Source: Alisma plantago-aquatica
Taxonomy: Eukaryota > Streptophyta > Magnoliopsida > Alismatales > Alismataceae
NCBI GenBank assembly: GCA_963693085.1
Contig: OY856409.1
Location: 1,169,843,749-1,169,907,748 of the forward strand
Reading direction: 5' to 3'
Length of the DNA stretch: 64,000 nucleotides
Numbering within the stretch: position 1 is the stretch's first letter; each line of letters opens with the position of its first letter. The notes under the pieces are model-generated. The model was not told the DNA's origin. It did no database searches and was given only the letters and a program-made list of their open reading frames with translations. The position numbers were made by a program, and so were the translations under genes. Below are positions 48,350 through 61,640 of the stretch, one piece after another.

Positions 48350-51300
48350 GGATGTGTTGGACAAGGAATATGCAGTTGGTATGTATGCCCAAAAATCTAG
48401 TCACATCATTATTGTATTGTGACATTGTACTTTATTTGATTAGTAATAAAGGCATTTCCATTTAATATGGTTGTTCAACTATGATATGATGATGTAACAT
48501 AATAGATTTCTAAGAATGATGTTACTCAATGACATATGGTTTGGGTTGAGGACCTAAATATGGAATCAAATGTATGATAAGAGTACATACATTCTTGTTA
48601 ATGTCCCTAGTAGGATATTATTGTGGAAGCAAAATAGACAACAATAATACTTAATACTATATTGTGTGTTGACTGATGTTAGAGTCTCATTAATCATGAT
48701 ATGTAATATCAAGTCAAATACATAAGCACTTGTTAGAGATTAGTGTATCAGATAGACCCACATTGAGAGTGATGCATGGATGGTAGTCAAAATCATCTCT
48801 TAAAGTGATAGTGGTGATTGTGACGTTCTTAGACCTGAAGTCACTACCATCATCACATGTTGTTCAATGGGATTTAACACCAACCAACGTGATCTTGAAT
48901 AAGGGTTTCCATACATGAGGCTCTTGGGTGAATTGGACACCTAGGCATTGTAGTGAGTAATGTAGATGGGATGTTTCCCTCACATTGTAATTATATCATG
49001 TCCATTTGATAAGTGACACTTAGAAAATACATAGCCTTGCTCATGTGAGTCAATACGTGATATTGAGCTGACGTGCATCTCAATAGTATACTATGATTCA
49101 AGGAATATAGGATGAATGATAAGAGGATGACGATTCAATGACTCATGTTCAATCTATATATCTAATACAAAAAAGCTATACAATCATAGTAACATTGATC
49201 ACAAGTTTAGGTTGAAGTTGTCCTCCAACTTATCCAATTACTTGGATAGAAATGACGTGTTGCTAGATACTGCTCATTGCTTGTGAAATCATAATGTGAT
49301 TATGTACATCACTACCAACATAATATGGAGCATGTAGGGTCACACACAGGTAATGCACTTGGAAGAGGAGTTTAATCAGGGACAAGATTCAATTTGGTTA
49401 CTAAAGTGTTTAGGTAATCGAAATGAATAATAATGGTGTTCCAGTTGACTGATTGGAGTGTCCACTCAACTGAGTGGACTACGTTGACTCGGGCCAATGG
49501 AAACAACCACTAGAATGATTAAAATATTCAATCGATTGACTGATTGAAGTTTCCAACAGATGATCAAAGTAGTCAGTTGACCAATTGGAGTGTCCAATCA
49601 ACCAACTGGGTCAAATAAACAAGTTTGAATGAGTCAAACAATTAACATTAGCCAAAATGACACACATTAGTCATTGGAATAAAACCAGTGTTATTGCGTT
49701 GCTAACTACAAGACAACCAACCCACTGGATGTCTAGTTGATCGACTTCTCATGTGTGGTCACTTCTTATCCATGAGATCTGACTCTTCATCTCCCCAAGA
49801 TTTGTGAAACCCTAAACTAGTCACTTATATATAAAGGAGATGTCCAAGGCTCTCAATATACATGTGATAGACTTGAGTTCTCATAGTTGTGGTGATGTGA
49901 GAGACCAATACTTCTTACCCTTGAAAGAGAGAGATAGCAAGGGAGAATGAAGTCAATGCTAGCACATTGAAAAATGAAGGGCAAACTCCTTCCCGATGGC
50001 TCAAGAAGTGTGATGTGGAGTTCCCTTTGGTCCTCATGGACTACGTAGAGGCTGGAAGCTTTTGCTATTACACTAGGAGGATGTCATCCACCACCGTCTA
50101 TGGGTGATACACCAGGAGGAAGCCATCGACTTTTGTCCACGTTATACTTAAGAAGGAAGCACATCTCTGTGCAAGGATAGTTGTTGGGCCATCTCCATGA
50201 AAAGGTACATCTTGCAATCTCTTTATTAATATATTATTATTGGTGTGATCTGCTAGTCAGACAATATGGATAGAGTTTTTCTGTTTCTACTACCTACTCT
50301 ATCACTATATTTCCCTATAGTAGTATTATAGCCACGCCAATTTATAGTGTATCCAGATTTAAACTTGGATTTTGTTTTATCATTTATTTTATTGCATGCA
50401 ATGCAAACATTTAATAATGTGCATATCTGACTAAATACCATACACTCTAGGGAATATCTAGATCCTCTATATGTATATGACGTGATACATATGTGACTCA
50501 TACACGTCACCCTAAAATGAGTTTTGATGGTGGATGTATGCATGGTTATGGAAAATACCCATTGGATGTTTGTGTGGTTAAATGGTTTATTTCCTACCTT
50601 GTAAATTCGGTTCACATAGTAAGCCATCCTCTCTCTTCTTCAAATGTAATTAATACTTAACCCCCTATACTCCCCTTGAGTTTAACTCAATGTATTCACT
50701 ATTCACAATGTAATAGATAGAAATGATTAGCGTTAATTTCCTTTTGGTGAGATAAGGAATATTGACTAGGCGATTCAAATGAATAGAAGTCGAGTCGATC
50801 AACCAGAGGATTGGAGGAACCAACCGACTAGAGATGCCAGTCGACCAAATGAAGACCCAACTGATCAACTGGAACAAGAGCTAGTCGAATGATTGACTAG
50901 AAGAGTCCAATTGACCAACTGACCTATTCCGAGCATAAAGGTTTTCCACTATAGGTTGCTACATATGATGTATGACCTTAGGTGGACATCAATTCTTTGT
51001 GAATAGAAATAATTACATTAGGGTGGCCATAACCATTTCTCATATATTACGATTGAATGTTTCATTTGTGAATATAGTATGTATATGATAAATATTATAA
51101 GTATGTGGTAATTGATATGTATATGTATTTATAAATAATGTTCCTCAACAAATATTAAGTATTATATGCTTTAAATACGAAATGCATATTAAAATCTAGA
51201 TCAAATTAAGCGTAGGTTACACCAAAGCATGGTGCACCATCTATCTCATGGAAGTGCCATGGTAGATATGTGGGCCTGCCAAAGCAGGATACATACTCTA

Positions 51301-51676
51301 TTATATTGGCTTTTGGGTCAGGCTTAACTAGGGGACCTTAATGGGATTAAGTGACTAGAAACATACATATGGAACATGGAAATGAGTTGTGCATACTATC
51401 TATCAAAAGTTGTATTGGATGCAATTGGTAGATGTTTCCTAGCTAAATAGTCAAGTTGTGGGCAATCAACCAAAGCTGACTCATGATTTGATGAAATATG
51501 GATCTTGGCCCACTTGTACACTACAATATTTTTGAATTAATAGTGAGGCTATTGATTTGAAGGAAAATAGTGTCATAAATAGTTAATTAAAATCCTAATT
51601 AATATTGTCAATCTTTTACAAATCAAATCAAATTAAAAGCATTTTGGCAAATGCAAAATTTCTTTTGTAGAAACAA
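48350..51676 (+). mobile_element. Noncoding LTR/leader part of a decayed Ty1/Copia element
   Basis: It lies upstream of a Copia gag on the same strand. A TATA-like ACTTATATATA is at 49823-49833. Between 49430 and 49620 and again at 50760-50930 the motifs TTGACTGATTGG, CCAACTGG and GTCGACC recur; GTCCACTC, AACT, GAGTGGAC at 49460-49479 is a perfect palindrome. No LTR boundary or primer-binding site could be fixed. Confidence 0.5.
49823..49833 (+). promoter_or_regulatory. Possible TATA box of the Copia leader
   Basis: ACTTATATATA followed by AAGGAGATG and a CATGTG-containing stretch; compatible with an LTR promoter of the Copia element downstream. Confidence 0.35.
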
Positions 51677-52440
51677 ATGGAAAACAACAACAAATTTTCG
51701 TTGCAACTAGTCCTTTAGAAGGATAAATTAATAGGAATAAAATCAATGACTAAGTTTAGGACTATGACAATCATTCTCTCTCATGACCATAAACTCTATG
51801 TCCTGGATACACCAGTGCCGGAGGAACCCGCTCCCAATGTGCCTACGACTAAATGAATGGAGCATGCCAACAATGTCACATATATCAAAAGACTCATGCT
51901 ATTCTCTATGAACTATGACTTTCAAAACCAACATGAAACATGGGCATTCTTGAGATCATTACACATATTAAGAACATGTACAAGAATCATGCAAAGTAGA
52001 AAAGGTATGATGTCTCTAAGGCACTTTTTTGAGTGCAGAATGGCAGAGGGTGATCCAATAGGGCCCCATGTGCTCAAGATAATTGAGCATGTAGAAAACC
52101 TAGAGATACTGGGATTTCCTTTAGGCTAAGAGTTGGCCAAGGATATGATTTTTTTAGCAATTGCATGAATTATATATGTGGTTCATCAAGTGATATTACA
52201 TGAACAACTTGGCTAAACTGTTGTCTGAAATTCTTGGCATGTTGATAAATGCCAAGCAAGAATGAAGAAGGACTATCCCAAATCCATGATGATGATCAAC
52301 AAAGGAAAAGGGGAGTCTAAGGGCAAACCCAAAGCCAAGAAATGTTCTGAGGCTAACCTAAATACCAAGTTTTCTCTACTCAAGATTAGGAGAAGGGTAA
52401 GTGTAAAAGGAATTTATCCTTTTCACTTAAAGAACATCAG
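51677..52440 (+). pseudogene. Ty1/Copia gag remnant
   Basis: Gag packages the element RNA. An ATG at 51677 opens MENNNKFSLQLVL, then a stop at 51716 and continuation in frame through HDHKLYVLDTPVPEEPAP (near 51782), a stop at 51854, and then MEHANNVTYIKR to the block MAEGDPIGPHVLKIIEHVEN and LEILGFPLG, which is the typical central block of Copia gag. Stop at 52127. After a shift, MNNLAKLLSEILGML and a lysine-rich stretch (KGKGESKGKPKAKKC) follow. The zinc-knuckle that should come next is not intact. Confidence 0.85.
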
Positions 52441-52960
52441 GAAGAAGAAGTAGGGGATAGAAATATCCACTTTAGGCATATACATTATTGAGATAAATGT
52501 ATCTACTTCTTCATCTTGGGTACTAGATCTAGATGTGTATGTCACATGCTCAAATATGTAGGAGATGGGAAGAAGTAAACATTTAAAGAACGGTGAGGTG
52601 GAACTGTGCATTGTGAATGGAGCAAGACTTGTTACACTGTAGTTGGAACTTATCATTTATCTCTACCCATGGGCTTGTATTAGAGTTAGATAACTGCTAT
52701 TGTGTACCTGCCATTAATAGAAACATAAAATTTGTATCTTGTTTGGAAAAGAGTAAATTCAAATTTCATATAAAGAATGGTAAATGTTCTATTTCTTAAG
52801 ATGAGAACATTTTTGGTAGTACCCCTATATCTTATGGTCTTTATTTGTTAGTGGTGCCTATTTGCACTTGAGATACTCCAAACCCATTGAATTTGTATTA
52901 GATGTGTCTTTAGTGCTCACACCAGAATCTTTCGATATTTATAAGGACCTAATCTAACAC
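52441..52960 (+). pseudogene. Ty1/Copia protease remnant
   Basis: The segment STSSSWVLDLDVYVTCSNM near 52506-52560 corresponds to the Copia protease active site, where a D-T/S-G triplet should stand; here it is D-L-D, so the site is destroyed. LVLELDNCYCVPAINRN near 52674-52725 is the second conserved block. Three frames are needed to follow it. Similarity fades near 52960 before integrase, RT and RNase H, so the element is truncated. Confidence 0.8.
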
Positions 52961-54338
52961 ACTCACTTAGACTAATCACACTTCACCCCCAAGAACATGA
53001 GATTGTGTTATAGTATAGGCAAGAGGAAAAATAATGGTCGTTCCCATACAAAGAGAGTGGCACTAGATCTTAGTTAGACGAGCTATGTTCATAAAGAGGA
53101 GATTAATGTTTTAAGGGTTTAAAGTTGGATTTGGTTTCATTACACTATGCTTCATGTAAGAAAACAAGTAAATGGAGCAAATCAAGAAAAACACTAAATC
53201 AACCCTTAACTCTAGCTAACAAAGAAAATCAACTAAGTGAACAAGAGTAAGAGACTAAGACTAAGCCACACTAGCTAAGAAAGTTAGACACTAAAGTAAT
53301 TGACAACCTATATTGTCACTAACTAGCAAGTTTAATACTAGCAAGGTCAAAAGATCACTAACTAACCTAGAAAGACCTTACTATCCAAAACTAATTAAAT
53401 AACTAGCAAAGTAATCAAACCAATCAACTAAACTAGCATGAACAAGCTAAGAGAGAAAGATAGGTTTTAAGCAATGTTAAGGAGAGGTGGGCCATTTCAG
53501 GGAGTGATACTAAGATATCAGTTGGGGGAAAATTACCATTTAAAACCTAGCCATTCATTCTAGATTGATAAACCAAACAATTAGTTAAATGCAATGGAAC
53601 CACTCTAGACTATTGGTTGGACATGGGTATAATAGAGTGTGTGATGGGGAACTACACTCTTACACACCCCATCTAGCCTTATGAGGCTCAATTGGACCAA
53701 GGTTTAGGTGTGATTTCAATTGGATTTAACAAATCTAGGTTTATAGGGTGAGAGTGATTAGTGTAATTAGAAGCCAAAGGTAGGAGTGGGAGGTAGAGAT
53801 GAGGGTATTTCACCTCACATTACTCGCCATCTAGCTTTTAATAAACTCCTAGGCAATTACACTAAAAAATTACACTATCTACTTAGATCTCACACCTATG
53901 AGTAGGGGAAGGGATATATGTGTGGGAAGATAGGGTGCTACCTAGAGATCCACTAGTTGGACCATGGAGAAAATCCCAAGATAGCCTCACATATGCCATT
54001 GTCTCCCAGACTTAGGTGGTTTCAAACATAAAAAAACAAGTAATTCATGTTTTCAAGTAGAAACTACAAGAAGCAACATGGGAAATGAGATGGAAGTAGA
54101 AAACAATCATCGTAACATGGAATTATAGACTTTACAAGATATATTCCCCCCAACATGATATCAAAGTACCATTTTAACCCCAAACAACCCACCACAAGGG
54201 GCTTAGTGATACATGATCAACCAAAATAGCGAAAGAGAAATGAGAAGGAGGAAGATAGACATAGAAATCCATGGAAGCTTCTCCTTCTTCATCTCATAGA
54301 TATTGTAGCTCGAGTGCCTCTATCCAAGGTAGGTATAT
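52961..54338. other. Noncoding stretch, no clear feature
   Basis: Repetitive ACTAGCAAG-type words between 53210 and 53450; otherwise nothing recognised. Confidence 0.4.
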
Positions 54339-54824
54339 TGTAACGACCCTGCTTCCCAGTAACCCCCAATTAAGGAAGACTAAGAAGACGAAGGCGTTAT
54401 CCCAAAATAGGATCAATGGTTTTTCAAATAATAAAAAATAATTAATAAATTCTACTAAAGACTAAACTGAAAACTGGAATAAATTTTTTCTTTTAACATG
54501 CCTTCACAATTAGGTAACTGAGACTTCTACCCGAAGTAGAATTCTATCTACCTAAATCAACCTGTATTATTTTAACTTTAATCTTCACATGTGCCACTTT
54601 AATATTTGTCCAATTTTAGATATTACCTAAAGCACCGACAAATAAAACGGTGGTCAATATAATGAATTATACTGGTATGTGGGGGAACCAATAATCTTGC
54701 ATTTAATTGTAATAACATATTGTAAGCAATTATGATTTAACAAAACAAACTTTACTTTTTAAACATGACTACTCAATCCTTCCATACCCTAGCCTCTGTG
54801 TTGTCCCTATAGTGGACATGGATA

Positions 54825-54972
54825 CTACCTCTCATATGGTAGATCTCAACTAACCTCCATGATCCTACCTTATAGGTAGATAAATACATAGGGTCGTGGA
54901 GTCATATGGTCCTACCCAATGGTAGACCAAAACATCGACTTGTGATAACTTGATGATCCTATCTCACAGGTA
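54825..54972 (-). repeat. Cluster of four CTACC/GGTAG stem-loops
   Basis: Units at 54825-54842 (CTACC, eight-base loop, GGTAG), 54865-54879 (five-base loop), 54912-54925 (four-base loop) and 54959-54972 (decayed stem CTATC/GGTA). Several follow a TGATC or GGTC word. In the partner LTR the fourth unit is perfect and the first is broken, so all four were intact in the ancestor. Confidence 0.8.
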
Positions 54973-56039
54973 AACCATGTACTAGGTCATCCATCTCATC
55001 ATCATCAAAGATATAGAGGAGGACCAAGATCTAAGCTAGTCATGCATGTATAATTATGGTGATATTCATAGTCACTTTATAGTTGCATGAAATAAAAGTC
55101 AATCAAACAATTTTTTCCAAGAAATCGATAAAAACCTTAGAAATCGCCGTGAAACTAGAGAGATTTAACCATAAGTGTAACCACATACCTGATTTGAAGT
55201 CTCAAAAGAAGCAGAATATCCAAAGGCAACTAGATGTCCAATAAACCAAGGAAAGCAACCAAATCAAGCAATCCTTGATCCTGAAAACATGTATAACACC
55301 AAGTTGTTACCATCACATCCCAAACAACTCTTTATTGACTTGGGATAGCTTTCTAAGGTTTCTATGTCTCATTAGGATTTGTTAGAGTTCTTTAGATTTA
55401 TTTCTCAAACTTTATCATTTTTAGGTCAACAAACCCTAAAATAGCTTTTCTACTCATAAAAACCCTAATTGCTCAAATTGTCTTAGGATCATCATATATT
55501 TGTTTTGCTCATGGATTTGCATAATTAAAACCATTAAAAGTCATATCCATCTAAATTAGGGTTTCTAAGCCCATTAATGCATATATATATGTACATGGAA
55601 CCCAATTATGCATAAAGATCATCTTTTTAGATCTAATTCTTCTTTTTATCAACAATAAGTGAATATTTTCTCAAAATAACCAAGGAACATGATTAAATCC
55701 AATTATCATCTCATCTTAGGGGTTTTCATCAATAAAATCATTAAAGATGACAACTCTACATACTCCTCAAATTGGAAGCAAAGTTAGGCTTCAATTCTAT
55801 TTTTAATGGATTCCTCATATTTTTTGGAGCAAGATCCATATATTATTTGTTTTCATTCGAGTTACCAATCATTTACTAGAATATTTGCAAAATAAGGATA
55901 TCTGAGCCAATAGGAAGTTGCCACATCAACACTTACTTGTTTTTTTGTTTGGTCGGCCATGTTAGGTAAAGGATGCCTGAGCCCCTGCTTCTTATGTGTG
56001 TGCACATGGGTATATGGGTCATTTGACTCTATGCCCTTC

Positions 56040-56340
56040 CCTTCCGTGCATTCACGTCTCCACGCTCACAGCGCTGCATCACATGTCGTCGTCTATGGAT
56101 GTCAAATTGCTCCCCACGATACACCACCCTTCCTTTTTCCACTGTCTCTATCTCTCTCCACCAGGGAAACTAGTCGTGCAAGCTCCAAGCGGTTCCGTTC
56201 CCCTCCATCGAGCATGCCTGACTCCTCTGGGCCCTCTGGGGTGGCCGGCGCAGGACCTGCGACTGCGGCTCCCTGACAGCAGTCTGTCTGGGTTGCTGTG
56301 CAGGTGGCCATCGCTTCCTGCCCAGGACAAGATGGTGATC
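56040..56340. other. GC-rich segment of the element F LTR
   Basis: A local rise in G+C gives overlapping open frames on both strands (for example 55959-56352 plus, 56102-56367 minus). None carries a domain, and the frames are not needed to explain the sequence; it probably belongs to the transcribed leader of the LTR. Confidence 0.55.
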
Positions 56341-56572
56341 ACACCCTTTTAAGGATGACAACAACACTAAGAAAGATGGAGTGGGCTCGCTGAAGCTCGT
56401 CTCTGGTCATGTGCTATGCCATGATTTGCTGTGACCAAGTTGCAGGTCTGTTCGGGGCTACTCAATGCTGAAGGAACTGGGGAATCTGAGCCACATGGAT
56501 TCCTTGCATGGTTCCATCATGAACTACCATGGATGGGATAAACTTTCCGATGGCTAGGGCTGCCTACCTCGC

Positions 56573-56590
56573 CTCATATATATACAACCT
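56573..56590 (-). promoter_or_regulatory. Possible TATA box of element F
   Basis: Minus-strand TTGTATATATATGAGG lies about 0.93 kb after the LTR start. The core is self-complementary, so the direction is assigned only from the orientation of the element. Confidence 0.35.
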
Positions 56591-57523
56591 AGGGCAAACC
56601 CTAATACTTCCTACAAGGAGAAAGAAAGGGGGAGATGGTGGCTGGTCATGATCTACCCCTTCTCTGGGAACCAGGTTGGGAAAGATCTCATAGGAAATCA
56701 CAAGTCCCTCTTTCCCCCTAATGCTGAGTGAGAGGGAGAGAATTGTGGCTATGATTCATGTACGTGGAAACTCTTTAATCATCATCAAACTATATCATGG
56801 TTGGATATTTATGGAAAATTACTAAATTAAACATCCTTGCTTTCCTTCATATATTTTACCAACCCCTCGACATAAAAGACTTGGTTGCCAAAAAAAACTT
56901 ATCAAGGAAAGTATGTACAACCATATGGCATACCTTGGGATAATTTGATCATAAATCCATTATGTCTTTTCCATCTTGTATCTAACTTGTTCTTTTGAAA
57001 CGTTTTTTAAAACCATACCATTAACCCATGAAATATCCTTTTTTTCTCCAAAATTTAAGGAAAAGTCTATAATGACTTAATCTACTTGCATGCGACTCAA
57101 ATTCAAAAGTACGGGAGACTTTTCTTCACATGCAAGTTACTACTTAAAAAAATGTATACTTTATACCTATTTTCTCTCTCTTAGTATTTAATATTCTATA
57201 TTTGAATTCCTTTTATCATTAGAAACAATGTGGACTCAAAACCTCTTCCAGGATGATTCCATTATCCATATTTCCACATATTTCTTATTTTTTTCCTCAT
57301 TATCTCAAATTTCCTTCCTAATAATGCATTATTTGATTTCTTCTTTTTCTTTTAATCATATAGGACTCATTAATATATTATTATCCACAAAATCACATGC
57401 ACAAAGGAAATATTACAAAGGGAATCCATTTAATACATATAATTTATACATTCCCATAATCATACATTTATTGGGGAAATTGCATTTCCAACCATTCAAG
57501 CCCAACAAATTGGGGTTGTAACA

Positions 57524-57536
57524 TCCTTCCCCTCTT
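57524..57536 (-). promoter_or_regulatory. Polypurine tract of element F
   Basis: Minus-strand AAGAGGGGAAGGA directly abuts the LTR start TGTTACAACCCC and follows TTTTGAGGGAAAAATTC, the same module seen before the other Gypsy LTRs here. Confidence 0.85.
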
Positions 57537-57589
57537 ATATGAATTTTTCCCTCAAAATTCCACCAAACATAGAAACAATTTAGGATAAG

Positions 57590-58760
57590 ATTTTTCCAAA
57601 TCCATCGTCAGCTCTCATGTGGCTTCATTCTCTCCATGGTGCTTCCAAAGAATCTTTATCATCTTGTATTCTTACATCTGAGTTCTCTCTCACCCTGGTA
57701 TCTCGTACCCTCATAGGTGACTTAGGAAATGTTAGCCTCCCTTGAAGCTCAATAGGTTCAATGCTCAGCACATGGCTTAGGTACATCACATAGTGCTCTA
57801 GATCGGACACATGGAACACATCATACATCATATTATCATGAGGGGTAAGGCTAAACATAAGAAACTCCATCAATACATCTCAAATGGACCCATGTACCGG
57901 GGACTCAACTTTCTCATCTATAGCTCAGAGGGGTCAGGTTTTCATAACACATGTTCACCCAAAGTGAACTACATGTCAGTCTACTTTATATCAGCTCATG
58001 ACTCATGTCGATCATAGGCTTTCTCAGCCATTGCTCAATCAAAGCAACTTCATCTGCATACACTATAGTCTCTTTATGACCTTCATAAGGTCCTCTTACC
58101 GACATCACCCTAGTGAAGCGGTGACTGACACGACCTCCCTTACAAAGCTTCTTACATCCCGATACTGGCTATGGTGGCTATCATCACAAGCTCAAACTAA
58201 ACTAGGGGCAAGAACTGCTCCCACAAATCACCCTGAATGAGCACACATGCTCTCATCAGACTCTCTAAAGTCTAGATCATACTCTCTTGACTGTCCATCA
58301 GTCGGGGGTGATATGTTGTACTCAACTTCAATCTAGCATCGAGTTATTCATGTACCTACTTCCACCACATGGGAGCAAACTTAAGTCCGTACTCAAGACC
58401 ATTTGAACTTGAATCACTGTGCAGTCAAACCATCTCTTTCTCAAATATATGGTTCACTCAAATCCTGTCATAATGGAATGTGTCAACTTGGTAAGGCGAT
58501 CTACCATAACCCATATTGCAACACGACCTCTCTTGGTCTAGGGGAGACCCACCACACTATCCATGGTGATCTACTCCCATTCCCTCTTAGGGACTCCTCA
58601 TATCTGTAGAAACTCATTGGGTTACTGGTGTTCGGACTTCACTCTCTGGCATGTATGGCAACTATTCACATGCATCTCTATATTCTTCTTCTAGGTACCA
58701 CTGTTAACCTTAACCATCTTGGTGTATCATGAGCTTCTTACATGACATTATTCCTCAAGG
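57590..58760 (-). pseudogene. Chromovirus integrase and C-terminal tail remnant
   Basis: Reading down the minus strand: a zinc-finger end CHTCQRVKSEHQ (near 58640), core pieces with MDSVVGLP and VMVDRLTKLTHS (near 58480-58580), TTYHPRLMDSQES and a helix ending LMRACVL (near 58245-58325), WEQFLPLV and later fragments (near 58130-58240), the C-terminal piece KLSPRYMGPFEMY (near 57890), VFHVSDLEHYVM and SHVLSIEPIELQG (near 57740-57815), and a chromodomain-like end with a SLEAPWRE trace of EATWE near 57630. Stops and frameshifts are frequent. The expected order and orientation are kept throughout, so identity is firm although the gene is dead. Confidence 0.88.
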
Positions 58761-58989
58761 GTGACTCCTCAGAAACCCTAAAACACTCTAGAAGTGGGTT
58801 TCATGACCGTCTTTCCTAACAAGTGTATCTGAGGTTCTTACAAATATCCTTCTATCTCATCAAGCTCTGTGCTGGTTAACTGAGCAACCACCCACTTGAC
58901 CAACGGGTCTGGTTGTATCTGAATGTTAGCCACATAGGTTTAGCCTCCTAATGATCATAGGGTTCACCTAGCAACCTCTTCCAAACTCT

Positions 58990-59330
58990 CTACACTGGCT
59001 AGACAAGACAACTATACACCTGATTTGTATTTAGTTGAGAACATCTCATCACCACATAAGCTTTCTTATGTACTAGTTGATAGTGAAGACATAAGCCTCA
59101 TATACTCATCATCCTCATCTCGGGTTTAGGTCTAACTGAGTCAAGAAAACTTCAATCTCATCATATCAGTTATCAAACCCTAACTTATAATTCATAGATT
59201 TCAAACTACTCTGGATATGTACATTCTCGTATTCCCTTGTTCTCCTTACGCTCTCAAATCACCTATCCAATATATTCTATAAAGGGTGTGGTACTTCCTT
59301 CAATCCGCAAACATCATAGAAGGGTTTCAA
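58990..59330 (-). pseudogene. RNase H end of element F, heavily decayed
   Basis: Minus-strand fragments FLTQLDLNPR (near 59140) and, further on, a K-A-x-V-V segment near 59070 correspond to the TQxDLNxRQRRW and GKANVVxDALS blocks at the end of Gypsy RNase H. The linker piece DPLVKWVVAQLTSTELDEIE (near 58870-58910) then leads to integrase. No earlier RNase H or RT motif is readable, so most of RT has been deleted or has decayed beyond recognition. Confidence 0.5.
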
Positions 59331-60149
59331 CTCATATCACCTTTATCTTTAGTATATGGCATGCGTTTTGTCCTATCTATCACACTCATAATGAGAGCAA
59401 ATAAGCATTTGGCTACAGTCCAAATATAGAGTTCATCCCATTCCAAGAGTAGAGATGGTTCATCACACACCGCCATCACTCTTTCCAATCTAAGTTGAAA
59501 CATACTTCACATGTCTTCCACACCATGAATATCTCAAAATTATTTTGACATCTATGGAAAGGTTGTTCCCAAACATTTTTGGGTCTTAAACATCTCCCTT
59601 TTATGTACAATCCTTAGTCGTTACCTCAAGGTCTATAGGGTGCTGGCACTTTTGGGGTGATCTGACCCTTATGAATCTAGGGAGTGCCTCTCACTTTTAC
59701 CCCTTAGGCCCCATGAACTCCTGAAGGTGGCCAACCTCATAACCCACGGGCCTCGGGAAAAGGCAGTTGTTACCTCTCGACCCTATGGTCTCGTGCATCC
59801 AGGGAACAGACAACTCCTACTTCCATCAGTCTTATCCCTTCTTGACCTTAGTATCGACTTAGGATTCCATCATAGAACATCTCATTCTTGAATCCTCACC
59901 TGAATCTACATCATCTCTTTGGGCACTCATGGTCAAACTTACATCCTTTAATAGGGATCATGATGATCTACCTACCTTGGTCTGGCCCCATATATGTTAC
60001 CTCCATGGCAACATATCCTCCTACCCTTAGAGATGGTCACACATGGGTCTATAGATTCATGATCATACTATGTGTGCTCCACTTAGCTCATAAATCTCTT
60101 ATAAGAGACCTCTTAAGGTTACCTCAAACCGAAACAAAAGCTGGTACTC

Positions 60150-61640
60150 ACCCTACATGAAGGGTTCCTTCCCAGGATGGGAGGAACTATCTCTTGATAG
60201 TAACAAAGGTCACACAATGTTCTTACTTCCAGGGTTTACATCATCATGTTTATGGTTAGCCCTACCATGCCACTTATGCACGTATCTAGCAAGAAGACAA
60301 CCTACTAAACCATGCTATGTTCCTTGGTATGTCATACATATTCATCATTCCTCAAGGTTGGACCAATATCAGATGTCACCAACTTGTGTGAGTGGTTCAT
60401 CAACATATATCTCAGTTTGAGTGGGGTTTCCGTTTTCTCTAACACATGAGGGGTGCCATACTCAAATACTATGAAATCAATTGGCCTCATGAACATCATT
60501 TGCACTGGGTACTACTACTTCCCCTCTTATGTCTAGGAACCCCATGCTCACCTCTTATGCATAGTTTGTCTAATTGCATTCTCAGCTATTCAACCATGAA
60601 TAGAACCTATACCAGGTACGAAATATACATCCTAACACTCTTCCATGTGAACAACCCTTAGATTCCTACGCAAGGACAACCAACATAGTGTGAGACCTCA
60701 CAACTTGGTCTCATACCATACCTTTTTAGGGTCTTATGGAACTCTCCTTCCTGCACCTAAAAGGTAGGCATTTATAACATCGGCATGTTCGTTAATGAAG
60801 TCTCTTTCTCTTTTAGGGTTTGGTTCCTCTAAAGGCAACCAAGATATGACAAGACTCTAAGGATCATGTATGAGGCAACCACATACCTCTACTTAGGGTC
60901 ATCCATTCTAGGTCATATCATACCCAACTTCTCATGATTCTTCATGTCTCGGAGTCAAGGTAATCAACCTTCTGCATTGGGTCTCGCCCTCTCTCTAGAA
61001 CTAACCCTACAACTGGGCCTACCACTGGAGGTTCTCTCCCAGAATATGGGTCAAGCTCTTAAGGATACACGTCTATCCTTACTTGGGTGAAGCGTACTAT
61101 CAAAACTTATATCCGGTCAAGATCATCCAAAGCTCTTTGCATGCCTATCTCATAGACCATCAGGCCTAACCTTTCAGGCTCAAGTCTAAAACCTACTGCC
61201 AACCTTGATACCACTCTCTTCTATGTAAGTACATACCTCTTTTCTATTCTTATATTCCTATTAGGGTTTCCATACAACTACCATCAACCTTCTCAATGAG
61301 GAAGTGATCCCTCACCCTCAACAGACATGACCACCCAAGGTTGGGTCACCATAAGGCACCAGGGATCAACCGACCACTCATAGTTCATGCTTCTCATGTG
61401 TACTCAAAACCTTTACATAAATCATGCATGTCCAACCCATGTACTCGCATGGACAAACAACTAAGGTATCCAACTCATCATGTCTTCTCTTTCTCTAACT
61501 TCCACTTAGGATTAGGGTTATTATCGTCCTCATAGAATGCATCTAGTCTCTTCTTGGAGGTCTTCTTCCTCTAAAGCTATCCCTCTCCTCCTCATCCTAT
61601 GAGAAGGTATAACCTCAAGGCTCTCCTAAGGGCATGACTA
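60150..61640 (-). pseudogene. Gag region of element F, heavily decayed
   Basis: Position in the element and two weak traces support gag: a possible start with EEEDLQEET near 61560-61600, and a zinc-knuckle ghost near 60250-60290 where the pattern C-x2-C-G-R-A-N-H-x4-C reads H-K-W-H-G-R-A-N-H-K-H-D-D-V, all three cysteines being replaced. The rest cannot be followed in any frame. Confidence 0.4.

Larger units (their letters stand above)
54339..57523 (-). repeat. 3' LTR of element F, 3185 bp
   Basis: On the plus strand it runs from TGTAACGACCCTGC to GGGGTTGTAACA, so its ends form an inverted repeat. It aligns with 62112-64000 (54339 pairs with 62112, about 56224 with 64000). It contains a four-unit hairpin cluster, a GC-rich stretch (about 56040-56340) and a TATA-like palindrome TATATATA near 56577. 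Confidence 0.92.

Noticed and set aside
50253..50627. 124-codon minus-strand frame
   Set aside because: No motif; it lies in the noncoding leader of a plus-strand Copia element.
55959..56352. Overlapping open frames of 105 and 118 codons on the plus strand, and others on the minus strand
   Set aside because: They sit in a GC-rich part of an LTR; length is explained by composition and no domain is visible.
57228..57521. 97-codon plus-strand frame ending at an LTR edge
   Set aside because: Low-complexity hydrophobic translation inside the LTR of a minus-strand element; no support as a gene.
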